Shown piece by piece: positions 47,606 to 55,842 of a stretch of DNA of 64,000 nt (within the stretch, counting starts at the first letter, position 1; every line of letters starts with the position of its first letter). The stretch is from the NCBI GenBank assembly GCA_013823505.1, contig PNMH01000012.1:3789-67788 (forward strand), written 5' to 3'. Origin of the DNA: Polaromonas sp. Lineage in GTDB: Bacteria; Pseudomonadota; Gammaproteobacteria; Burkholderiales; Burkholderiaceae. The notes below the pieces were generated by a model. It was given only the letters and a program-made list of their open reading frames with translations. It had not been told where the DNA came from and ran no database searches. Both the position numbers and the translations under genes were made by a program.

Positions 47606-48592
47606 TCAGTCGGCCACGATGCCGGTTTCGCGGATCACCTTGCCGAAGCGGGTGTTGTGGTCGGCATTGATCTGCGCCAGTGCCGACGGATCACCACCGG
47701 CCGGCAGCAGCGCCAGCGCGGTCATGCGGGTCACCACGTCGGGCATTTTCAGGATCTCGTTGAGGTGGCCGTTGAGCACCTTGACCACGTCCGCAGGCAT
47801 GCCCTTGGGGCCCATGAAGCCTTGCCAGGCGCCCACCTCCACGTCGGGCACACCCGACTCGGCCAGCGTGGGTACGTTGGGTGCCAGCGGTGAACGCTTG
47901 GCGTCGGCCACGGCCAAGTTCACCAGCTTGCCCGACGCGATGTGCTGCGCCACCGGACCCAGGGTGGTGTACATGACCGTCATGTGGCCGCCCACCAGAT
48001 CGACGATGGCCGGGCCACTGCCGCGGTAGGGCACCTGCGCCAGCTTGACGCCGGCCGAGCGGTTGAACATCTCGCCCAGGATGTGCATGGGCGAGCCGCT
48101 GCCCGGGCTGGCGTAGTTGCCGACCTTGCCCGTCTTGGCAGCTGCCACGAGGTCTTTCACACTGGTGATGCCCGAGGCGGTGTTGGCCACCAGAAACAGC
48201 GACTGCGTGCCGGCCAGGATGATGGGCGTGAAGTCCTTGAGCGGGTCGTAGACCGCACCGGTCCCGGGCTTGAGCACCAACGGCGCGGTGGCCAGGGTGT
48301 TGGGTGTGAAGAGCAGGGTGTAGCCGTCGGGTGTGGACTTGGCCACATACGAGTTGCCGATGGTGCCGCTGGCACCGGTCTTGTTTTCGACGATCACCGG
48401 CTGCCCGACACGGGCCGACAGTTTCTCGGCGAACAGGCGCGCCAGGGCATCGGTGTCGCCACCGGGCGGGAATGACACGACCAGGTTGATCGTCTTGCTC
48501 GGGTAGGCCTGCGCCAAGGCGCTGGTCGCGGGAAGGGTCAACGCGAGGGCGGACGCGGCGACGCTGAGAACGAACTGTCGGCGAAAGGTCAT
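47606..48592 (-). CDS. Bug-family periplasmic solute-binding protein
   Basis: A 328-residue Bug/TctC-like receptor, second of two in the cluster. The Sec signal peptide MTFRRQFVLSVAASALAL ends near SALA-Q (residue 27); the mature protein starts TINLVVSFPPGGDTDALAR with the conserved PPGG loop. It is similar in length and motif order to the protein at 44159-45151 but the loop residues differ (GGDTDA against GGGPDL), so ligands probably differ. Confidence 0.92.
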   Translation of the reverse strand: MTFRRQFVLSVAASALALTLPATSALAQAYPSKTINLVVSFPPGGDTDALARLFAEKLSARVGQPVIVENKTGASGTIGNSYVAKSTPDGYTLLFTPNTLATAPLVLKPGTGAVYDPLKDFTPIILAGTQSLFLVANTASGITSVKDLVAAAKTGKVGNYASPGSGSPMHILGEMFNRSAGVKLAQVPYRGSGPAIVDLVGGHMTVMYTTLGPVAQHIASGKLVNLAVADAKRSPLAPNVPTLAESGVPDVEVGAWQGFMGPKGMPADVVKVLNGHLNEILKMPDVVTRMTALALLPAGGDPSALAQINADHNTRFGKVIRETGIVAD

Positions 48593-48637
48593 GGTGGCTC
48601 CTGGTTGCGGGTGGGTGAAACGGGAACGTCGTGCGGT

Positions 48638-49417
48638 TCAGAACACCCCGGGGAAGGAGCCCCCGTCGAGCATGATGTTCTGACCATTGATGTAGCCGGC
48701 GTGCACGCTGCAGAGGTAGGCGCAGGTGTGGCCGAGTTCGCTGGCAGCGCCGAAGCGGTGCGCCGGGTGTTTGGCTAGGCGCGCCTCGCGCACGGCCTGA
48801 ACCGTCTTGCCCTCGCGCTGGGCTTGTGCGGTGAAGTTGCTGTCCAGGCGCGCGGTGTCGAAAGTACCGGGCAAGAGGTTGTTGATGGTCACGCCGCGCG
48901 CCACCGTGCTGCGCGCCAGGCCCGCCACGAAACCGGTGAGGCCGCTGCGCGCGCCGATGGACAGGCCCAGGCCGTCGATCGGCGACTTCACCGCGCTGGA
49001 GGTGAGGTTGACGATGCGGCCGAAGCCGCGCGCCATCATGCCGTCCACCGTGGCCTTGATGAGTTCGATCGGCGCGAGCATGTTGGCGTCGATCGCGCGG
49101 TGCCAGGTGTCGCGGTCCCAGTTTCGGAAGTCACCCATGGGCGGACCGCCCGCGTTGGTGACCACAATGTCGAAATCGGGGTGGGCTGCAAAAATGCGCG
49201 CGCGGCCTGCGTCGCTGGTCACATCGGCTGCGACCCATTGCACCGGGCCGGCGCCCAGCGCGGCCAGCCGCGCGGCGGCCTCCACCAGGGGGCCTTCGGT
49301 GCGCGCCACGATCACCACGTGCACGCCGTCTTTCACCAGGGCCTCGGCGCAGGCGTAGCCCAGCCCCGAGCTCGCGCCGCACACAAGCGCCTTCTTGCCG
49401 GCAATGCCCAGGTCCAT
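48638..49417 (-). CDS. SDR family oxidoreductase with atypical active site
   Basis: A 259-residue short-chain dehydrogenase/reductase. The nucleotide motif GASSGLG (residues 14-20) and NAGG (88-91) are good and the Ser of VNLTSS (about 140) is present, but the YxxxK pair is missing: the aligned stretch reads GLSIGARSGL (151-160). This matches the 'BKR-like SDR-like' subgroup known for a degenerate tetrad. It may use a different proton donor or be non-catalytic. The start lies 4 bp after the Rid gene stop; a 45-bp gap separates it from the Bug gene. Confidence 0.88.
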   Translation of the reverse strand: MDLGIAGKKALVCGASSGLGYACAEALVKDGVHVVIVARTEGPLVEAAARLAALGAGPVQWVAADVTSDAGRARIFAAHPDFDIVVTNAGGPPMGDFRNWDRDTWHRAIDANMLAPIELIKATVDGMMARGFGRIVNLTSSAVKSPIDGLGLSIGARSGLTGFVAGLARSTVARGVTINNLLPGTFDTARLDSNFTAQAQREGKTVQAVREARLAKHPAHRFGAASELGHTCAYLCSVHAGYINGQNIMLDGGSFPGVF

Positions 49418-49420
49418 GGT

Positions 49421-49861
49421 TCAGCTTTCGAAGGAGAGGGGTTGGGACTGGCGCAGGTCCACGTCGAGCCGCGCCCAGGCGTCGATCTCGACGCGGAGTT
49501 CGGGGAACACCAGCGCGCTCACGGCTACCAGGGTGGCGCAGGGGTAGGCGCCTTCAAAGAAGTCGCGGCGCGCGCGGCCGACCTCGTCCTTGTCGGCCAT
49601 GTCGGTCAGGTAGACCACGGTCTTGATGAGGTTGTGTCGGTGGCCGCCCGCGGCATTGACCAGTGCTTCGAGCTTCTTCAGCACCACCATCGTCTGTTCG
49701 TAGGCCCCCAGAGGCGCGCCGCGTTCGGCCGCCTCGCGTGTGGCGGGGTAGCCGGTCATGCCCGAGACCACCACCTCCTGCTCGATGCGCCAGGCGTTGG
49801 ACCAGGTGGCGGTGGGCATGTCGGGCACCAGCGGCGTGTGGATCTTCTCGGCGACGGACAT
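49421..49861 (-). CDS. Rid family protein lacking the canonical arginine
   Basis: A 146-residue YjgF/Rid-fold protein. The region equivalent to the E. coli RidA active site reads YPCATLVAVSAL, putting Ala109 where Arg105 should be, so it belongs to a non-archetypal Rid subgroup whose activity differs. The start codon at 49861 shares one base with the stop of the gene upstream (TGATG). It is one of seven tightly coupled genes from IclR to the SDR. Confidence 0.85.
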   Translation of the reverse strand: MSVAEKIHTPLVPDMPTATWSNAWRIEQEVVVSGMTGYPATREAAERGAPLGAYEQTMVVLKKLEALVNAAGGHRHNLIKTVVYLTDMADKDEVGRARRDFFEGAYPCATLVAVSALVFPELRVEIDAWARLDVDLRQSQPLSFES

Positions 49862-50211
49862 CACTGGCCTCCAGCGGCCACGCGCGCCTTGATACGCTCG
49901 CGCACCGGCACGAAGTCGTAGGTGGGGTAACACTCGGTGGCGAACACGCCCCAGGCCGAGCGCTCCAGCTCCAGGTTGACCCGGCCCAGCAAGTGCGGCG
50001 GCACCTCCAGCGTGACGATCTGGCCCAGGCCCATGGCCACCGTCCAGGAGACCACGCGCGTGCCCTCCACCGGAAAACGCTCCCACCACTCGCTGGCTTT
50101 CAGCTTCGCCTGCACGTCGTCGAGCGTGAGCCCGGCGTGGTGCTTGAGCACGATGGTGATCAAGACGTTGGCGCTGTCCGGCGCGGTGCCGGTGGCGGCG
50201 GCGTCCGTCAT
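49861..50211 (-). CDS. Conserved-looking hypothetical protein, 116 residues
   Basis: I do not recognise this family. The protein is soluble, without signal peptide or cysteine-rich motif; its residues alternate hydrophobic strands and helices (VLITIVLKHH, TLDDVQAKLKASEWW, VVSWTVAMGLGQIVTLEV), compatible with a small ferredoxin-like alpha/beta barrel such as those of Dabb or NIPSNAP domains, but this is only a guess from pattern. The ATG at 50211 overlaps the aldehyde dehydrogenase stop by 4 bp and its stop overlaps the Rid start, strong signs of a real gene. Confidence 0.75.
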   Translation of the reverse strand: MTDAAATGTAPDSANVLITIVLKHHAGLTLDDVQAKLKASEWWERFPVEGTRVVSWTVAMGLGQIVTLEVPPHLLGRVNLELERSAWGVFATECYPTYDFVPVRERIKARVAAGGQ

Positions 50212-51680
50212 GAGGTGGCCCATGGCATGGGTGACTCGTTCAGGCCCCAATAGAAGCTCTTCTGGCTGGTGTATTCCAGAATGCCGAGGCGGCCCTTCTC
50301 CTGGCCGTAGCCGCTCATCTTCACGCCGGTGAACGGTGTGCTGATGGAGAAGACCTTGTAGGTGTTGATCCAGACCGTGCCGGTCTGCAGCGCGCGGCCG
50401 ATGCGCCAGGCGCTCTTGAAGTCGCGCGTCCAGATCCCCGAGGCCAGGCCGAACATGTTGTCGTTGCACTGGGCAATCAGGTCGTCTTCGTCTTTCCAGG
50501 GCAGCAGCGCCAGCACCGGGCCAAAGATCTCTTCCTGGCACATGCGCGCGCTGTTGGGCAGGCCTTCAAAGATGGTGGGCAGGTAGTAGCTGCCACCGTC
50601 GAAGTAACCGCCGCTGGGGCGCTCGCCGCCGCACAGGACGGTGCCACCTTCGTCGCGGCCAAGCTGCACGTACTTCTCGACCGAAGCGCGGTGGCCGAGG
50701 TTGACCAGCGGGCCCATCTGCGTGGTCTCCAGCGATGGGTCGCCCACGCGCAGCTTTTTCACGCCTTCGATCAGGCGGGCCTTGAATTCGTTGTACACGC
50801 TCTCGTGCACGAAGGCGCGCGAGCCCGCGATGCACGACTCACCGGAGGAGCTGAAGATGCCGTAGAGCACGCCGGCCACGGCGTGGTCCAGGTCGGCGTC
50901 GGGCATGACGATGGTCGGTGACTTGCCGCCCAGCTCCAGCGAGGTGGGCATGAGTTTTTCGGCCGCCAGGCGCTGGATGCCCATGCCGACGTTGGTGCCG
51001 CCGGTGAAGGCAATGCGCTTGATGAGCGGGTGCTTCACGAGCGCATCACCCACCACGCTGCCCTTGCCCGGCAGCACGCTGATGATGCCGTCGGGCACTC
51101 CGGCCTGCTGGGCGATGCGGGCGAGTTCAATGGCCATGCGCGGCGTGATCTCGGCCGGCTTGAACACCACGGCGCAACCGGCCGCCAGCGCGGGCGCGAG
51201 CTTCTGCGCTTCGCTGGCAATCGGGCTGTTCCACGGCGTGATGGCGCCCACCACGCCCAGTGGCTCGTGCACGCTCATGCTGAGGAAGTCGCCGCGCGAA
51301 GGCGTGATGGCGTCTTCCCAGGTTTCGGCGGCGGCGCCGAAGAACTGGAAGGTGCCGGCGGCACTGGCCACCAGCGCGCGGCATTCCTTGATGGGCTTGC
51401 CGTTGTCCAGCCGCTGCAGTTGCGCGAGCTCCTCACCGCGTTCGCGGATGCCGCTGGCGATGCGGTAGAGCAGGCCGGCGCGTTCGTGGTGCTTGAGCCT
51501 GGCCCAGGCGGGCTGCTGGCGCGCGCGTTCGGCGTGTTGCACGGCCTCGTCCACATTGGCGGCGGTGGCCGCGTGCAGTCGCGCCACGGTGCTGCCGTCG
51601 TGCGGGTATTCGGTGGTGTATTCGGGGCCGGAGGCGTCGCGCCAGCGGCCTGCGAAGTAGCTTTGCAGTGGCTCGGTCAT
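50208..51680 (-). CDS. NAD(P)-dependent aldehyde dehydrogenase
   Basis: A 490-residue aldehyde dehydrogenase. The general base Glu249 is in LELGGKSP, the nucleophile Cys283 in SSGESCIAGSR, and the cofactor loop FTGGTNVG near 225-232; Asn of PWNSP is at 151. The group includes betaine-aldehyde and 2-aminomuconate or 2-hydroxymuconate semialdehyde dehydrogenases, fitting oxidation of a ring-cleavage semialdehyde. Both ends are 4-bp overlaps with neighbours. Confidence 0.94.
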   Translation of the reverse strand: MTEPLQSYFAGRWRDASGPEYTTEYPHDGSTVARLHAATAANVDEAVQHAERARQQPAWARLKHHERAGLLYRIASGIRERGEELAQLQRLDNGKPIKECRALVASAAGTFQFFGAAAETWEDAITPSRGDFLSMSVHEPLGVVGAITPWNSPIASEAQKLAPALAAGCAVVFKPAEITPRMAIELARIAQQAGVPDGIISVLPGKGSVVGDALVKHPLIKRIAFTGGTNVGMGIQRLAAEKLMPTSLELGGKSPTIVMPDADLDHAVAGVLYGIFSSSGESCIAGSRAFVHESVYNEFKARLIEGVKKLRVGDPSLETTQMGPLVNLGHRASVEKYVQLGRDEGGTVLCGGERPSGGYFDGGSYYLPTIFEGLPNSARMCQEEIFGPVLALLPWKDEDDLIAQCNDNMFGLASGIWTRDFKSAWRIGRALQTGTVWINTYKVFSISTPFTGVKMSGYGQEKGRLGILEYTSQKSFYWGLNESPMPWATS

Positions 51681-52483
51681 ATCGTCACCGGGGATGTGCG
51701 GTTGTGCAGGAAGCGCAGGGCCGAGAGCACCGTGAGCGCCGAGGTCTTGGGGTTGTCGGGCAGCGGTCTGCCGCGCATGGTGATCTGCATCTCGCCGAAG
51801 GCGCCGCGCACGTCGATCTCGTGGATGTTTTCGGTCACGGTCGGATCGGCAATCAGGCGCACGCGGGTCGCGTCCAGCCCCAGGCCGGCGAGCGAGACGG
51901 TGGCGGCGACGTTGGCGTTCTTGGGGTACAGGCGCGCCGCTTCGCGCGCCGAGGCTTCCAGGATCACGGTGGGCACGGTGATCGCGCCGAGGTCCACCAC
52001 CTGTTCGGCGGTGGTGCCGCGCCAGCCCGCCGGTGGCTTGCGGCCGGTGTAGGTCACGCTGTCCAGCCCGGCCAGGCGCGCCGAGGCGATGGCGTCGATG
52101 CCGCCGATGGCCCCGGCCAGCAGGTGCACGCGCGTGCCTCCGCGGTGCGCGGCCTCCGCCAATTGCTCGGGCAGGCCGTCTTCCGACAAGGCACCGATGG
52201 ACAGCACCGCGCATTCGATACCGCGTTCCAGCGCGGGCAACACGTGGGCGGTGATCGCGCCGTGGCCGGCGCATTCCACCAGCAGGGTGGTGTCGTGCGG
52301 CACTTCGCTGCACACCGTCACACCGGTGCCCAGCGAGGCCTGGCACTCGGCCAGGTGCCCTTCGGACACCACCACATGCGTGATGCGCACGGTGGGGTGG
52401 TCGGCCATGCGCGCCAGCAGCGTGCGGCCGATGGCGCCACAACCGATGAGCGTGACCTGCTGCACCGACGCCATGGTGGTCAT
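51677..52483 (-). CDS. L-aspartate dehydrogenase-like (NadX/DUF108) oxidoreductase
   Basis: A 268-residue protein with an N-terminal Rossmann motif LIGCGAIGRTLL (about residues 11-22) and the aspartate dehydrogenase domain signature with YPKNANVAATVSLAG. Characterised members oxidise L-aspartate to iminoaspartate with NAD(P)+. In a catabolic cluster rather than beside nadA or nadC, its job is probably degradation of an amino acid or reduction of an imino acid. A 4-bp overlap fixes the start at 52483 (MTTMASVQQV); an internal ATG at 52474 is possible. Confidence 0.87.
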   Translation of the reverse strand: MTTMASVQQVTLIGCGAIGRTLLARMADHPTVRITHVVVSEGHLAECQASLGTGVTVCSEVPHDTTLLVECAGHGAITAHVLPALERGIECAVLSIGALSEDGLPEQLAEAAHRGGTRVHLLAGAIGGIDAIASARLAGLDSVTYTGRKPPAGWRGTTAEQVVDLGAITVPTVILEASAREAARLYPKNANVAATVSLAGLGLDATRVRLIADPTVTENIHEIDVRGAFGEMQITMRGRPLPDNPKTSALTVLSALRFLHNRTSPVTI

Positions 52484-54156
52484 ACCTCTTGTTCCTTCTT
52501 CTTGGGCGGGCCGGCGAACTTCACCGCAAACGGGCCCCAGGCGTTCATGTCGACCTCCACCACCACCGGGCCGCTGCCCAGGGCCAGTGCCTTTTGCAGC
52601 GTGTCTTTGGTGGCGCCCGGATCGGCCAGCTTGAAGTGCGGCACCTGCAGGCTGGCGCAGAGCTGCGCGAAATCGGGCGTGTGCAGCTCCACATAGGCGT
52701 GGCGGCTGCCATAGATGTCGTCCTGGATGTTCTTGATGACGCCGTAGCGCTGGTCGTTCATCACAAGGAAAACCACGTTGGCCTTCTCCTGCGCGGCGCA
52801 AGCCAGTTCGCCCAGGTTGAGCATGAAGCCGCCGTCGCCGCAGAGGGCGATGGTGCGGCGGCCCAGCGCGTGTTCGGCGTCGGCCACGGCCGCGCCCACG
52901 CCCATGGCCAGGCCTTGGCCAATGCCGCCGCCCAGGGCGTGCACCCCGGCGCGCGGATGATCGAGCACGGGCGCGCGGTTGCCCCACATGCTGTTGGACA
53001 GCGTGATGTCGCGCACCCACCAGAGGTTCTTGCCGACCACCTCGCCCAGTGTGTTCTTGAGTTTGCTGTACTGGCCCAGCGTGCCGTCCACCAGCGAGGC
53101 GGCTTCGGCGCGCGTGCGCTTCACGTCGGCCACCAGCCTGGGGTCGATCTGCATGCGGCCTTCCAGCCGGTCGGCCAGCGCGTTGAGCGTGATCTCGGCG
53201 TCGCCGTGCACAAACAGTTCGCTGGTGTAGCCGCGGTTGTCGGCCAGGGGGTTGGCGTCGATGCGGTAACGCGTGGCGGGCAGCTTGAGCTTGTAGTTCA
53301 GCGTTTCGTTGCTGCGCAGGCGCGTGCCCACGGCGAGCATGGCGTCCACGGTTTCATAAAACTCTTCGGCAGGCTTTTGCAGGTTGTACGAACCCAGCGT
53401 GGCGGGGTGGTCTTCGGGCACGGTGCCGCGGCCCTGCACCGAGGACACCACCGCCCAGCCCATGGTCACGAGGCGCTGCGCAGCGGCGCTCGCGCCGCGT
53501 GCGCCGCCACCGAGCCACAGCAGCGGGCGCTTGGCGCTCAGCAGGCGTTCGGCCAGCGCGTCCACGGCGGCCAGGTTGGGCATCACCGGTGGCACGGCCA
53601 GTGGCGAAAGATCGGCCGGCAGGTCCAGCTTCATCTTCTGCACGTCGATCGGGATCTCGATGCTCACCGGGCCGCAGGGCGGCGTCTGCGCCAGGCGCAC
53701 GGCCTCGCGCAGCGTGGCCAGTGCGGTCTCGGGATTGCGGATGCGGAAGGCGTCCTTGCCGACCGACTTGAGCATGGCCAGCTGCGCCGGGTGTTCGTGG
53801 ATGTAGCCGAGGTCGCGGTCCAGGAAGTCGGACTCGATCTGCCCGGTGAGGTGCAGCAGCGGTGTGCCGGCGGTGATGGCCTCGACCATCGCGCCCGCTG
53901 CGTTGCCGCAGCCGGTACCGGTACTGGTGACGCACACGCCCAGCGTGCCGCTCACCCTTGCATACGCATCGGCCATGTTGCAGGCCCCCGCCTCACCGCG
54001 CGCCGAGACGAAGCGGATCTTCGAGCGCGTGTGGAACGCATCGAGGATGGGCATGTTGTGGATGGAGATCACGCCGAAGGCGGCGCGCACACCGCATTGC
54101 TCCAGGAAGCGGGCGGCGAGTTCTCCCACGGTGATGCGTTTGCTGGTAGGGCTCAT
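52480..54156 (-). CDS. Thiamine diphosphate-dependent enzyme, acetolactate synthase-like
   Basis: A 558-residue ThDP enzyme of the acetolactate synthase / benzoylformate decarboxylase superfamily. The PYR-domain glutamate Glu55 is in SARGEAGACNMADAYAR; the PP domain contains the GDG...N diphosphate motif (CGDGGFMLNLGE, near residue 440). The small-subunit partner IlvH is absent. It likely decarboxylates a 2-oxo acid or joins an activated aldehyde. Coupled at both ends by ATGA to IclR and the aspartate dehydrogenase-like gene. Confidence 0.92.
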   Translation of the reverse strand: MSPTSKRITVGELAARFLEQCGVRAAFGVISIHNMPILDAFHTRSKIRFVSARGEAGACNMADAYARVSGTLGVCVTSTGTGCGNAAGAMVEAITAGTPLLHLTGQIESDFLDRDLGYIHEHPAQLAMLKSVGKDAFRIRNPETALATLREAVRLAQTPPCGPVSIEIPIDVQKMKLDLPADLSPLAVPPVMPNLAAVDALAERLLSAKRPLLWLGGGARGASAAAQRLVTMGWAVVSSVQGRGTVPEDHPATLGSYNLQKPAEEFYETVDAMLAVGTRLRSNETLNYKLKLPATRYRIDANPLADNRGYTSELFVHGDAEITLNALADRLEGRMQIDPRLVADVKRTRAEAASLVDGTLGQYSKLKNTLGEVVGKNLWWVRDITLSNSMWGNRAPVLDHPRAGVHALGGGIGQGLAMGVGAAVADAEHALGRRTIALCGDGGFMLNLGELACAAQEKANVVFLVMNDQRYGVIKNIQDDIYGSRHAYVELHTPDFAQLCASLQVPHFKLADPGATKDTLQKALALGSGPVVVEVDMNAWGPFAVKFAGPPKKKEQEV

Positions 54157-54980
54157 GCGACTTTCTTCTCAGAGGGTTTGGTTTGCCAGCCTCCCCGGTT
54201 GGGCGTGTGGCTGATGCGTTCGGTGAGCTGACCAGCGGCCTGGCGCACCTGTTGGACGAGGATGTCGAGTTCGCCGGGTTGAACGTTCTGCGCCGGCACG
54301 CTGATGCTCACGGCCGCCGCCACTTCGCCGCGGTCGTTGAACACCGGTGCGGCGATGGTGGAAATGCCGGTCTCAAACCCGCCCTGGCTCACGCCAAAGC
54401 CGTTGGCGCGGTCCTGGTCGATCAGCAGCTTGAGCTGCTCCACCGTGGTGGGCGTCTTGGGGGTGAAGCTGGGCAGCTCGGGCTCGGGGTAGAGCTGCTT
54501 GAGGGCGTGCAGGTCCAGATCGCTCAGCAGCAGGCGGCCCAGCACCGTGGCGTGGGCCGGCAGGCGTGCGCCAACCTGAATGGAGTGGAAGAGCGCGCTG
54601 CGACCCGCCACCTTGGCGATGAAGACCACGTCGCGTGCGTCGCGCACGACCAGGTGGGCCGAATAGCCGCACTCGTCGCGCAGCGCTTCGATGACGGGGC
54701 GGCCGTGCTCGGTGAGCTCCATCGAGGCAAGGAACTCGAAGCCCAGACGCAGCACGGCCAGGCCCAGCTTGTAATAGGCGCCATCGCCCACGCGCTCGAC
54801 AAAACCGCCTTGCTCCAGCGTTTGCAGCATGCGGAACACCGAGGCGCGCGGCAGGTCGAGGCGGCGCGAGATCTCGGCGCCGGTGAGTTCACGTTCGTCG
54901 CGGTTGAACAGCATCAGCAGCTGCAGGCCGCGCATGAGGGCGGGTACGGTGTAGCGGTCGTCGTTCTTCTCGGTGGCCAT
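54153..54980 (-). CDS. IclR family transcriptional regulator
   Basis: A 275-residue regulator with an N-terminal winged helix-turn-helix (about residues 10-70, with LTGAEISRRLDLPRASVFRML as the helix-turn-helix core) and a C-terminal effector domain with GVSQGGFETGISTIAAPVF. IclR proteins usually control neighbouring catabolic genes and bind pathway compounds. It sits inside the minus-strand unit, coupled to the ThDP gene. I propose it binds the paired palindromes at 39245-39279 and 59949-59985. Confidence 0.95.
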   Translation of the reverse strand: MATEKNDDRYTVPALMRGLQLLMLFNRDERELTGAEISRRLDLPRASVFRMLQTLEQGGFVERVGDGAYYKLGLAVLRLGFEFLASMELTEHGRPVIEALRDECGYSAHLVVRDARDVVFIAKVAGRSALFHSIQVGARLPAHATVLGRLLLSDLDLHALKQLYPEPELPSFTPKTPTTVEQLKLLIDQDRANGFGVSQGGFETGISTIAAPVFNDRGEVAAAVSISVPAQNVQPGELDILVQQVRQAAGQLTERISHTPNRGGWQTKPSEKKVA

Positions 54981-55000
54981 GGTGTGTTCCTCCTGGATCT

Positions 55001-55825
55001 TCAGTTCAGTCCCAGCAGGGCGTTGACCGCGCCGGGGGCTTCGAGCGGGCACGCATGGCCCACGGAACCGAGATCATTCCACGCCACACCGGCGGCCTGC
55101 GCCACGGCCTGGCAGGACGCCGGCGTGGTGATGCTGTCGGCGTTGCCGCTGGCCACTTCCAGAGGCCAATGCCATTGCGCCAGGTCGGCCGCCAGCGTGC
55201 CGTGTGCCAGCAGGCGCGCGGCCTGGGTGTAGCCCGCCGGGATCACCTGCGCCATGTTGTCGCGCACCGCGTCCACCAGTTCGGCCGGCGCAGCGGGCGA
55301 GAGCATGGCCGCCGCGCGTGCTGTGGCCATGCCCTGCGGGCCCAAGCGCTCCAGCGTGGTCAGGCGGTCGCGCAGTTTCTGTTCGCGCAGCGCCGGCTCG
55401 GCGTTGCCATAACCCGCGGCGGGCGCCAGCAGCACCAGGCGCTGCACGCGCTGCGGCGCCTGCACGGCGGCGCGTGCGGCCATGAGCGCGCCCAGCGAGT
55501 GGCCCACCACCGTGATCGGGGCCTTCACGTCCAGCGCATCGAGCCAGGCCCACAGGCGATCGGCGTAGTCGCCGGCGCGTGGCCAGTCGGAGCTCACCGC
55601 ATCGCTGCCACCGTAGCCAGGTGCGTCCCAGGCCAGCACCCGCAGCGGCTTGTGTTGCGCCGCTTCGAGCTGGCGCAGCCAGCTGCCCGACGCCGAGCCG
55701 ATGCCGTGCAGCAGCACGTGCGTCACTGCTGGCGCCGATCCGGCTTCGCGGTACGACACGCGCACACCATCCGCCAGCACGGCTTCGCGCTGCGGGTGGA
55801 GAGCAAGGGCTTCGAGGGGCGTCAT
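55001..55825 (-). CDS. Alpha/beta hydrolase, meta-cleavage-product hydrolase-like
   Basis: A 274-residue alpha/beta-hydrolase. It has the oxyanion region LLHGIGSASGSW (about residues 38-49), AWDAPGYGGSD, and nucleophile Ser110 in VVGHSLGALM; the C-terminal His is at VGHACPLEAPGAV. Similar enzymes hydrolyse 2-hydroxy-6-oxo dienoates after extradiol cleavage, and also lactones. No signal peptide. The ATG at 55825 is used because the frame to 55921 overlaps the cupin gene. Confidence 0.88.
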   Translation of the reverse strand: MTPLEALALHPQREAVLADGVRVSYREAGSAPAVTHVLLHGIGSASGSWLRQLEAAQHKPLRVLAWDAPGYGGSDAVSSDWPRAGDYADRLWAWLDALDVKAPITVVGHSLGALMAARAAVQAPQRVQRLVLLAPAAGYGNAEPALREQKLRDRLTTLERLGPQGMATARAAAMLSPAAPAELVDAVRDNMAQVIPAGYTQAARLLAHGTLAADLAQWHWPLEVASGNADSITTPASCQAVAQAAGVAWNDLGSVGHACPLEAPGAVNALLGLN

Positions 55826-55842
55826 GGTGCTGTTCGCCCGGA

